Of a DNA stretch of 64,000 nt, positions 55,689 through 64,000 are shown in pieces. The notes beneath the pieces are model-generated. The model did no database searches and was not told the DNA's origin. It was given only the letters and a program-made list of their open reading frames with translations. Position 1 is the first letter of the stretch, and each line of letters starts with the position of its first letter. Made by a program: the position numbers and the translations under genes. The DNA is from Nematopogon swammerdamellus (taxonomy: Eukaryota; Arthropoda; Insecta; Lepidoptera; Adelidae), in NCBI GenBank assembly GCA_946902875.1, contig OX336342.1:13695523-13759522 (forward strand), written 5' to 3'.

Positions 55689-55812
55689 ATAGTGGAAATA
55701 TTTATTTACGGCTTTACTCACGGTTTTTGTATCGCGTTGCCGCGACGTTGACGATCGACGGCAACGCGATACAAAAACCGTGATTAAAGCCGTAAATAAA
55801 TATTTCCACTAT
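55689..55812. repeat. Hairpin element with 54-bp arms, one mismatch
   Basis: The left arm starts ATAGTGGAAATATTTATTTA and ends TATCGCGTTGCCG; the right arm is its complement apart from one base (ACTCACGG against AATCACGG read outward). The spacer is 16 bases. If GTGGAAATATTT is the true end, a TA dinucleotide flanks both sides, as expected for a palindromic Tc1/mariner-type MITE. Confidence 0.9.
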
Positions 55813-56267
55813 GAACGTTAACCACGGTAATCTTAAATCACATTTGTGTAATATGTTGGCATAGTAAGTGGAGGAGTTTACCATCTATGTCAGGTTACTA
55901 CAATCTTCACCTGTATATTTAGGCATTTTGGAAGTACAAGTGTACCTACTAAGGCTAATATACATTTATAGGGAAATAAAGATTCATTAGGAACGGTCTC
56001 AGTTTATAGGTTATAAACACCGTACGGTGCCATCATAAAAATTATAGCGACGGCTTTATTACAAAGAATGCTGCTGAGCTTATTCAAACCGCACTGAACT
56101 CGAAATAGATACCAATTTGTCTTGTTCGCGAAAGAGGGACCAAGTCGCTTAGAATTCTCATTAGTTCCTTGAAATTAAAATAGCTGGGTTAAATTTGAAT
56201 CTCCGTTGCGGTACCCCCGTGGTGCCAGTAAAAGAATATTTCGAAAATATTTGTATTTTTCAACGTT
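55813..56267. other. Unique non-coding stretch
   Basis: No feature seen. Confidence 0.4.
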
Positions 56268-56400
56268 TACTGTCCTAGTCAACGCATTAGTCGGTGTTGC
56301 ACTGTAATTTACAAGAGTACTTGCAGCACAACACCGATTATTCTGCTTACCCCGATTGGCGGGATATAGCGTGTGATATGTATGTATGTACTGTCCTAGT
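56268..56400 (+). mobile_element. SINE-like 3' end E3 with 12-bp target duplication
   Basis: TACTGTCCTAGT occurs at 56268-56279 and 56389-56400. The 109 bp between them match the 3' third of E1 (GTACTTGCAGCACAACACCG, GCTTACCCCGATTGGCGGGA) and end in (TATG)n. This is a clean 5'-truncated retroposition event. Confidence 0.88.
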
Positions 56401-56805
56401 GTGCACCGACTGTTGCTCATTTTCATGACAATGAATAGGTAATAAACAATAAGGTGTATCTGGCGTGCTTGGATAATTTGTTCAACGTTATCGGAAAATC
56501 AAAGATGTGACGTCAGCAGCACCTAGCACCTTAATTAGGAAGCCATTGAAACAATTAAGATCGCTTCTGTAATCCCATTACTAAAACTACTCTTTCTGCG
56601 ATTTATTGATTCAATGAACATTAATTGTCTAGGCCCCAACAACTCGGCCCCCATGTTAATTCCCTCGACAAAGCCGTATTGATTCTGGATTAATCTCGTA
56701 GAGTAAGTACAAAACATACCTCACATAAAAGCGTAATAGTTATGTGAAATTATGTGACTTACGTTATTTTTATTATCTTTAGATGAGTTTTAAATGTTAT
56801 TTTAT
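56401..56805. other. Unique non-coding stretch
   Basis: 56520-56710 is base-balanced with ATTGATTC/TTAATTG words; possible conserved element. Confidence 0.35.
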
Positions 56806-57134
56806 TAAAAACCGGCCAAATGCGAGTCGAACTCGCGCACCGAGGGTTCTGTATCGCCATGTCATGGTCAGCGCCACTCACGCCATCTATGGCGTGTTAT
56901 GAAATGCTTCATATTAGTTAAAATTCATGATTAGTTAAAACGATTCATACTCTATTCGGTAGATGGCGCGGGCGCATACACTTTTTGGTTTCTTCTATGG
57001 AAACCCCCATGAATTTTTTAGTTTTTCTTATTTATATTATTTTTTGTTATATCGCTATATTAACACATATTCTATGAAAATTTCAACGGGCTACCTATTG
57101 AGATTCAAGAGATAAAGCCCTCGGACGGACGGCC

Positions 57135-57174
<40 letters not shown>

Positions 57175-57224
57175 GGCGTAGGCTTAGTAATAGGGTCCCG
57201 TACCGGATACGGAACCCTACAAAA
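56806..57224 (+). mobile_element. ACCGGCCAAG family element, long subfamily, near complete
   Basis: AAAAACCGGCCAAATGCGAG, TCGCGCACCGAGGGTTCTGT, the CACGCCATCTATGGCGTG insert, ACTTTTTGGTTTCTTCTATG, a GACA run (57131-57175) and GTAATAGGGTCCCGTACCGG with ATACGGAACCCTACAAAA. The ends GGGTTCTGTA/TACGGAACCC are inverted. Best copy of the long form. Confidence 0.85.
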
Positions 57225-57352
57225 GTGCCTAGGATCTTCGAATCGGCTGACCTGATCTTTATCAAACTTAGCCAAGAACCCGTAACACCCCTCTTTTCCC
57301 GTAGGTCAAGTTGTATATCGATGAAAAGGTCTAAATTAACGCACAATGTTTT

Positions 57353-57412
57353 AACCACAGAGCATGAAATGCGCGGGGGGCGCGGGCGGTAGGTATTTGA
57401 TGCTCTGTGGTT
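57353..57412. repeat. Small inverted repeat around a G-rich loop
   Basis: AACCACAGAGCAT (57353-57365) and ATGCTCTGTGGTT (57400-57412) are exact complements. The 34-base loop holds GCGCGGGGGGCGCGGGCGG. Confidence 0.85.
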
Positions 57413-57734
57413 TTAACGAAACATTTTTAATTGTATAAAGATATACATAATTACCTAGTACAACTCCCAAACAACCCTTAATCCTAAATGGCCGGCGTGC
57501 TACGCCTCGGCGTGTTCAATAGCTTTATATTTAGGGTATCATATGAGTTTTATATGCTTTTATAATTGACATTAGATACCCTATTTTTCTCTCATTTTTA
57601 GAATGACCGATCGTATTGGAATTGGACAAAAACATCATAATAAAACAACGCCGAAACTCTAAAGAATATCTCCAGAATATTTCTTATGTGTCTCAGCGAG
57701 CATATTCTCCTCTCGTCTGCAGACTACAGCTAGC
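57413..57734. other. Unique non-coding stretch
   Basis: No feature seen. Confidence 0.35.
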
Positions 57735-57760
57735 GTATATATATATATATTTATATATTT

Positions 57761-58000
57761 ATGGAAGCTGACACCGTTGGCTACATCACCTACAACATCC
57801 GTATGTCAGCCCATGCCACCGTGGTGAACTAGGTGCCATGTCAGTGCTTCCATTCATTTCATGTCGTCTACACTGAACTGAACGGAAAACACGAACTATT
57901 TACATAGCCGTTTCGGCCGACGTTTCATTCAGTGCGGTGGTATCAACCCGGGCGGGATAAACCCTACCACCTAGTAAGGTAAGAAGGGAAGGGGCCTAGG
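57761..58000 (-). mobile_element. tRNA/5S-hybrid SINE, copy S6 (5S-like centre missing)
   Basis: SINE body from GGAAGCTGACACCGTTGGCT to GGTAAGAAGGGAAGGGGCC. A (TA)n run at 57735-57758 takes the place of the usual poly-T. The promoter half is absent. Confidence 0.8.
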
Positions 58001-59991
58001 ACCTAAGCGCCATGCGTATCGCAGCATTTTACGACGAAGTGACTCATTCAAACATAGACTAGGAAAACATAATAAACAGCGAGTCCGCCAATGTCAACTA
58101 TACGACCTTGAAGAACCGGAGTGCTAAATTGGGACTTTATTTTTAAAATTATAAATTGTACTGTCTCAATTCAAAATTTTTCACAACGAAACCCATATTA
58201 AGTCTAATAGTGATTCAGTCACAAGTCAGAAAAACCAAATAATTCCAAAATCTGGGCATAATTTTGAAGTTTATCTTTTTTTTTTGTGAGGTAATACAAC
58301 AAATAAAGAATCATTAAAAAACATATCACAGAAAATAAGACACTCATTATTTATCCACTATGTTGCCAAGTGTGAGAAAAGTTGCTAAATTAGTAGTAAG
58401 TAAGTATTATTTTGCTAAACTGACCCCTAAAGCGGACAAAAAGACTCCCATTTTGGCGGAGTATTATTGACGCAGGTCTAAGGAAGGCTAAACGGTGTGT
58501 ATTTTATTATTAAGAGCTTATCAAATTTACTATGTCCTAGGCGATTTAAAAAAAATAAAAATCTCATTTAATTTTGTAAATATATAGAAATAGTCCACTC
58601 ACGGCATGAGAACTATTGATTTGAAGTTTGTGTCTCAAATTATTATAGAAAATAAATGCATTTTTCTGAACATAGAAGCGTTGCACGCAGTGTGCGAGCT
58701 GGGGGTGATGCACAAGTAGGAAATGGCTACGGAATCCTCTGTCTGTGAACAGCGCTCACGCTTAATAGGCTTTTTTTTACAAATAAATGCGACGCTCGTT
58801 GCTCAGCACTAGCCGAAAGGCGAACTCGAACTTTGTCCATTATTTAAGGCTGTAGTGTTCTGATTAATCACACCCGAGTAACTAATGAATAAATAATAAT
58901 GACCTTTATGGAAAGTTGTGGAGAGGTTGCGTGACCGCCTGATTGACGCGGAGAGCCGCACGCGCAGTCGCCGCCTCACCTCGCCTCCCGCCCCCGCCCG
59001 CCGCGCCGCGCCGCCCGTGGGCCGTGTGTCGAACGAACGGCAATTACGAATACGTATACGTAGACGTGACTACGAGACGCGCACGCACGAGCACACGCCA
59101 CGCGAAACTTCGCCCTCCTCTATTTAATCGCGGGGTATTTATTTACAACGCTCTCGCTTCGAAAATGGAGTCGCGAAGGGCGAGACTGACGAGCAAATAG
59201 GCAGGTAGGGACTTTCGAATTAGCCGCGTTACATTAAATAATGAATACTCAGCTCAGCCCGGTAATCGCTTATCTATCGACCGATCAGTGTAGCTTTCAT
59301 TTTCTACAGCGAAAACTAAACTAAATTCATCTGAGGATAAAAAATCTAATGTTTTAAACACCTCTTATACGCATAAACTTTCACCAATATTTTTCTGTAG
59401 TCTCATTTATCCACGTGTAGTGTCGATAGACGATTGATATTTTTACGAACAATGAAACTTTACAAAGGTTAGAATTGTGATAGGAATAGAACGCTGAAGC
59501 GGTCGATATTGAATAATAATTGTACGATCTGTACAAAATAAACTTTATTATTGCAATAAAAAATTATACATGCGCGCCGCGCACAAAGGGCACGGAATTG
59601 CGAAAAGCAGTGTGGTCGAGCTCTGGATAATGCAAAAATAATACAATCTTTTTCATCGTATTGGAAGCGACCTCGGAACTTTTACCACTATTTCATTTTT
59701 ATTGAGCAGATAAAGGATTCCGGCGGATGGCGCTTAAATCAAATTTTATTGCTGAGATTAGCCACTTGTCAGAAGTCGGCCGGGATCAGATGGGATAATG
59801 AATGGATCTTCCGCCACCGCTTGAATTATTCCTGTTTGCGAAATAAATTATGTCAGGATTCGCGTCGACAAAATATGCACATCGGCGATTCTTCTTTGTT
59901 ATACTATAATTATATCAAAACACAATACCCTCTTTTTGGCTTCGCCGTAAAAAGAGACAGGGGCTCAAAATCATATTTTTATTTAAATGCT
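58001..59991. other. Unique stretch with CpG-rich patch
   Basis: 58920-59060 is CpG-rich with overlapping open frames of no recognisable domain. 59695-59900 is base-balanced and may be conserved non-coding DNA. No gene supported; the 130-codon frame at 59749-60141 runs into a SINE. Confidence 0.35.
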
Positions 59992-60298
59992 GGTGCCATC
60001 TCAGTGATTCCCTTCGGTCGTGCCGGCTACACTGAACTGGACGGAAAACACGAACTATTTAAAGATCCGTTTCAACCGACCTTTCATTCAGTGCGGTGGT
60101 ACCAACCCGGACGGTTTAAACCCTACCACCTAGTAAGGTAAGAAGGGAACGGACCTACAGTTTGACGTGGAATCCGAATCACGATCAGCCTCCAACGGTC
60201 GAGCGGTTACCCATCCATCCACTGACCGCACCCAGGTGTGCTTATGATCCGACCGACGTCAGTCGACCGAGCGCACCACTGGTCTACCGAGGCTGACA
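59992..60298 (-). mobile_element. tRNA/5S-hybrid SINE, copy S7
   Basis: Lacks the 3' end but keeps the promoter half: on the minus strand CAGCCTCGGTAGACCAGTGG, GTGCGGTCAGTGGATGGATG and GATCGTGATTCGGATTCCAC. The region between the A-box and the 5S-like box is rearranged (CGACTGACGTCGGTCGGATC). Confidence 0.8.
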
Positions 60299-60424
60299 AT
60301 CTGTGTATGATTGTATATATTCATATGACTAACATACGACACATTCATAAATAGAAGTGCAATATGAAGAACTATACTATATGAATAGGTATACTTAGTC
60401 CAACAATAAAAAATGTAATTCCTA

Positions 60425-60812
60425 TGAAATTAAGGCCGTATGTCCTCAACATTGAGAGTTGTGACGTGCGGACCGACGACGACGGACGGACGGACGGATT
60501 GTTTTGTTTTGTTGTGTAAGGTTTTGTGTACTGTAACTGTAAGAATTCTTCTTCTCCGTTTTTCTCTGGTTTTTGTGTACCTATATTTTATGTTAGGGTA
60601 TATGTTTAGAATATTACTTGTGTTGTGTACTAGGTACTAGGGCCTGACTTAAAATCAGTGTCCCTCTCCTCGCCAGCTCCCGTGCTCGGTAGTGAGGGAC
60701 TAAGGCTGTGTCAGGTTCAATTTGTCTTGTCTGTTGTGTTTTCTTTCTTGTATCTATTATGTATATATTGTATTGGACGAGATAAATAAAAATACATTTC
60801 ATTTCATTTCAT
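60425..60812 (+). mobile_element. Probable retrotransposon 3' UTR with (ATTTC)n tail
   Basis: Contains CTGACTTAAAATCAGTGTCC and GTATATATTGTATTGGACGA and ends GATAAATAAAAATACATTTC with ATTTC repeats. I recognise this AATAAA-plus-short-repeat ending from lepidopteran LINE 3' ends. No coding part remains. Confidence 0.4.
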
Positions 60813-60869
60813 CTGCTTATTCCTGTCATAAAAATGACAATGACTCATATTTGTCCATAATTTAATGTA

Positions 60870-61124
60870 ATTGAAGGGTTGAAATTCTATAGGGTCTATG
60901 TGCCTAAAAGTTAAAGTCGAGATATAACAAACAACTGAAAAATACACGCATAGTGGCACATAGACCGGTCCTTGCTTTAACAGCGTCTGTGTAGTAGTAG
61001 GGCGGAGCTAGGCACTTAGACTCTTTTGTATGTTATTAGCCTTGGCACATTCATTGTATTTCCGTAAAAATATCGCTTCGCGATTTTTTGGCACTTAGAC
61101 CCTATAGAATTTCAACCCTTCAAT
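60870..61124. mobile_element. MITE with 35-bp inverted ends
   Basis: Left ATTGAAGGGTTGAAATTCTA then TAGGGTCTATGTGCC. The right end is the exact complement except for one base (CTAAGTGCC). Length 255 bp. GGCACATAGACC- and GGCACTTAGAC-type words recur inside, near both ends. No ORF. The target duplication could not be defined, so the superfamily is open. Confidence 0.85.
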
Positions 61125-61439
61125 TTAACTAATCTGTTCCTACGAGCTCACTCAACCGATTACTTCATGCCTATCAATTCATGTAGTCGACATATTGTAT
61201 GCATATGTACGAGTACAGAGTACATGGCTCCGAATTAGTCCTATACTGCATGTATTCCGTTGTCCTCGCGAATTGTAAGTGGTTACGGGACACAACTACT
61301 TACCGAATAATGGATGCTACACCGAAGAGACGAACTTTTTTTTATAAATTAGTTCGACAGACAACACGAAAGAAGACATCACTGGAAAAATAGAAGCTAT
61401 TGTTAGAAATAGGAATATAATATACTTTAAAGCTCAAAG
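61125..61439. other. Unique non-coding stretch
   Basis: No feature seen. Confidence 0.35.
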
Positions 61440-61747
61440 AAAAAAAAAAAATTTTATGGAAACTGACACGGTTGGCTACATCACCTACAACATCCGTGAT
61501 GTCAGCCCATAACACCGGATGAACTTGGTGCCACGTCAGTGTTTCCCTTCGGTCGTGCCGGCTACACTGAACTGGATGGAAAACACAAACTATTTACATA
61601 GCCATTTCGACCGACCTTTCATTCAGTGCGGTGGTACCAACCCGTGCGGGTTAAACCCTACCACCTAGTAATATAAGAAGGGAGTCATATCCCTTAGTCG
61701 CCTTTTACGACATACACGGGGAAAGATGCAGTGGGGCTATTCTTTTA
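61440..61747 (-). mobile_element. tRNA/5S-hybrid SINE, copy S8, body joined directly to head
   Basis: Body 61452-61682, then at 61686-61747 the head module (CATATCCCTTAGTCGCCTTT, GGGGAAAGATGCAGTGGGGC). The whole tRNA/5S-like promoter part is missing between them, so the head is present without the boxes. Confidence 0.8.
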
Positions 61748-62140
61748 AACATTCAACAGTAACAAGCACATTAGAACATTTCCACTGGATGAAAGTTGGT
61801 CGAAACGGCTATGAAAATAGTTCCTGTTTTTTCGTCTACATAATGTGCAAAGGCGGACTTATCCCTTACAGATATTTCTTACAGTTAACCTTTCTAACTA
61901 AATTATTTTTCTATGGGTAATTTTTCTAATATTTCCGTGTCGTATGTGTTCTTTTTGGCCCAAAACATGTTCTAAGGGTTGATATTTTTTATTGTATATT
62001 TCTGTTAGCTTAGTCGTAGTAACAATATTATGACACCACCAATGTTGTCATAAAGTCACCTAATAGCAACTGAAAGATCAACAAATTAGTATATTATAAC
62101 TTATTAATAACAACTCGGAAAATGTTAAGTTGTCGAAAGA
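61748..62140 (+). other. Stretch with a short SINE-body fragment
   Basis: 61780-61835 (CACTGGATGAAAGTTGGTCG, AAACGGCTATGAAAATAGTT) matches the K1 body. The rest is unique AT-rich sequence. Confidence 0.45.
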
Positions 62141-62510
62141 AAAAAACCGGTCAAGGGTGAACCATATTAACGTGCCAAGGGTCCCGTCACCGCTGCTTTA
62201 CTCTCGTGTGATTATATATATTTTCTACGAGGGCGCGGTTATTTCCAACTTGGATGGATGACGGTCCGACCGTTGAGGTTGACCATGGTTCGGATTCAAT
62301 CTGTGGGTACCTCTCCTTACCTTAATCTGTACATGTAGGTAGGTTAGGCTGTATTCGGATGTCGGTTAGGTAGGTCGTAGGGCTTTCTAAGTCCGGATCG
62401 GTACAAACGCACTGGATGAAGGTTGGTCAAAACGGCCTATGAAAATAGTTCGTGTTTTCCATCTAGCTCAATGTAGCTGGCACAACCAAACGAAAGCACT
62501 GTCACCACTC
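62141..62510 (+). mobile_element. Composite SINE K1: ACCGGCCAAG-like head plus 5S-like body
   Basis: AAAACCGGTCAAGGGTGAAC, GTGCCAAGGGTCCCGTCACC and GCTGCTTTACTCTC, then CGAGGGCGCGGTTATTTCC, AACTTGGATGGATGACGGTC, CATGGTTCGGATTCAATC and the SINE body (AACGCACTGGATGAAGGTTG, TTCGTGTTTTCCATCTAGCT). The head-body junction is shared with K2 (52.0-52.3 kb). Confidence 0.7.
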
Positions 62511-62582
62511 ACGGCTCTAACTCAAGTCGCAATGTTATATTATGCTCTTGATAATCAATGTTCATCAATCATCAAGAGAAAA

Positions 62583-62690
62583 GGAGTGGGAGGACTACCC
62601 GTTGACGATGACGATGTCAAGTACATCGGGAGCAATCAGTTATTCTATCTGAAGGCCAGGATGTCCCTTTTTCGCAATTTTGCGACGAGA
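62583..62690 (+). pseudogene. Degenerate RTE-like ORF2 C-terminal fragment
   Basis: The frame reading GVGGLPVDDDDVKYIGSNQL and LKARMS lines up with SVGRPPARWDDDIKYVGGKQ and RTAEGR of the 55.4-kb copy. It is an old or divergent remnant without tail. Confidence 0.6.
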
Positions 62691-63049
62691 CCCTGAAAGT
62701 CTTCTAAAAGATAATTTTAATGCAAACAGGTAATATTGTTTATCAGAGTGTCAACAGAACTATGAAGTCGTTGTTTATGTTTTCCCCATTAGGCACATTG
62801 ATAGAAATACATTTTATGAAAATTCGGAAAATAGCGAAACAACACCACAAGCAACTATGTAGCCAAATACTACAAGAGAAAAGCAACGAGTAAGTATCGG
62901 AAGAGTGAATCCTCAGAAAGAGATTCCAGAAGCACGCTATCGTAATGGACACCTGAGATGCAGCAGATCCCTCCAACACTGGAAGAATATACCTATAGCT
63001 AGAACATTCTCACACGCAAATGAATTTTTTTATGAGACAACATTCTGCA
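62691..63049. other. Unique non-coding stretch
   Basis: No feature seen. Confidence 0.35.
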
Positions 63050-63438
63050 GATGTTCATGATGCGGCTTCTCATGCGGGAGGTCCGAGGTTCGAATCCGGT
63101 CGGCGTGTACCAATGAGTTTTTTCTGACGAAAAAATTTACGTGCATACCTACACCCGCTGCTTCACCGTTCGGAACCGGTGTAAAACTGTAGGTCCCTTC
63201 CCTTGCCCCTTACTAGGTGGTAGGCTCAAATTGTAGCCGACTGGGTTGGTACCACCGTACTGGATGTAAGATGGCCGCAAGCAACCTCGGTTGTGTTCTC
63301 CTCTAGTCCAGTATAGCCAGCAATCCAGGGAAGTCTCCGGTATGGCACCTACCTTCTCGGTGGTGATATTGGCTGGTTAGAGCATGTGCTTTGGCCCCTC
63401 CGACTCAGCCACCCATACCGGATTACATAAAAAAAAAA
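63050..63438 (+). mobile_element. tRNA-derived SINE family D, copy D1
   Basis: The head holds CTTCTCATGCGGGAGGTCCG and GAGGTTCGAATCCGGTC, like the anticodon and T arms of a tRNA with a good B box. The middle (GTAGGTCCCTTCCCTT, TTACTAGGTGGTAGG, GGTTGGTACCACCG) is shared with the tRNA/5S-hybrid family. The 3' part (AGGGAAGTCTCCGGTATGGC, CCATACCGGATTACAT) is its own and is followed by poly-A. The A-box end is not clear, so the true 5' end may be missing. Confidence 0.78.
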
Positions 63439-64000
63439 TTGTTTTCAGTATTTAGTAAAAATCTATGTTTTGAAGCAGTGTGACAGACATTTAAACATAA
63501 TGCACGTGCGTGAGTGGGGATTCAGCGAGGTTTTCTTGGAACACGTTAACGTTCATAGCACGCCACTAAATTCCAACGACTAATTGTGGTCAAATGGCGC
63601 GCTAAATTTTTAGATCTTTCCACGCGACTGGAACTAGTTGTGGGCTATTAAAAGTTTCGTGCCGTTAGTAGCACAAATTTAATCGCCGCGCGCGGCTTCA
63701 GTAAACATTTTCCCATTTCTTCTTCTTTTTTCACTGTCACTGTTTTTGAATACAGATTTTTTCATTATACGAACAGCTAAGAGGGTTAGGAATTATATTG
63801 TATTCATGCACTTTAACGAAAATAGGAGCTCTCTTCTAGATTTAAGTCAAACATCTTGAGACAGTTTAGTACGCACAGTGTGTTGTAGTGGAAATATTTC
63901 GATGTCCGTTCCAGCACTCGTCCAGCATATTTTCGGTGCAATGCAGATTTTCTGATGGCGGTGGTGGTGGCCTACGTGTCCAGTACCACCACCTATCGCT
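63439..64000. other. Unique stretch, possible conserved block
   Basis: 63570-63710 is base-balanced (GGCGCGCTAAATTTTTAGATC, CGCCGCGCGCGGC) and could be regulatory. No gene seen before the window ends. Confidence 0.35.

Noticed and set aside
59749..60141. 130-codon plus-strand open frame
   Set aside because: Its last third is antisense SINE sequence.
63060..63110. Functional tRNA gene
   Set aside because: Only the anticodon/T-arm half is tRNA-like, it continues into a SINE body, and a second SINE copy exists at 46.8 kb.

Overview
This is eukaryotic, almost certainly insect and most likely lepidopteran, DNA. The sequence is AT-rich with short GC-rich islands. It has no compact operon-like coding. 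It carries several repeat types that I recognise as typical of moth and butterfly genomes: CR1-like and RTE-like non-LTR retrotransposons, Helitron ends of the CTAG|T kind, and the dispersed family that begins ACCGGCCAAGTGCGAGTCGG and carries a GACA/GACG microsatellite. No host gene can be named with confidence. The only convincing long coding region belongs to a retrotransposon.

Layout. 1-5613: a CR1-like non-LTR retrotransposon, cut by the left window edge. It has an ORF1 (coiled coil, then an esterase-like domain) broken by one frameshift, an uninterrupted 992-residue ORF2 (endonuclease plus reverse transcriptase), a long 3' UTR and a GAATAAA-repeat tail. 5.6-28.9 kb: mostly non-coding sequence with scattered repeats. 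These are microsatellite-bearing elements near 8.3, 11.5, 12.5, 14.5, 18.4 and 25.3 kb, Jockey-like 3' ends at 9.7, 14.7, 18.3 and 27.7-28.3 kb, and a TIR element at 22.8 kb. 28.9-30.3 kb: a Helitron-like element carrying two nested insertions. 31.8 kb: an RTE-like fragment. 34.6-36.1 kb: a minisatellite with a 124-bp dimeric unit built from two related ~62-bp monomers, itself invaded by a SINE. 37.5-42.4 kb: a dense nest of SINEs and TIR elements. 43.0-43.3 kb: one weak candidate host exon on the minus strand. 44-64 kb: further SINEs, MITEs, a small Helitron-like element (45.8-46.2 kb), a triplicated 205-bp repeat (50.7-51.3 kb), a 54-bp-arm hairpin (55.7 kb) and two related composite SINEs (52.0 and 62.1 kb).

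The most interesting material is a SINE population that appears to exchange modules. The body has tRNA-like A and B boxes flanking a 5S rRNA-like internal promoter segment. It occurs with at least two different 5' heads: one shared with a separate SINE-like family at 40.3 kb, the other resembling the ACCGGCCAAG repeat. A second SINE family shares part of the middle but has its own tRNA-like head and 3' end.

The unique stretches between repeats (for example 13.6-13.85, 16.1-17.3, 30.5-30.9, 36.2-36.7, 38.0-38.4, 44.9-45.2, 59.7-59.9 and 63.6-63.7 kb) are base-balanced and rich in ATTA-type words. They could be conserved regulatory DNA in a large intron or intergenic region, but only a cross-species alignment would tell. 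Repeat assignments rest on sequence recognition by eye and on comparing copies within this window; no database was searched.
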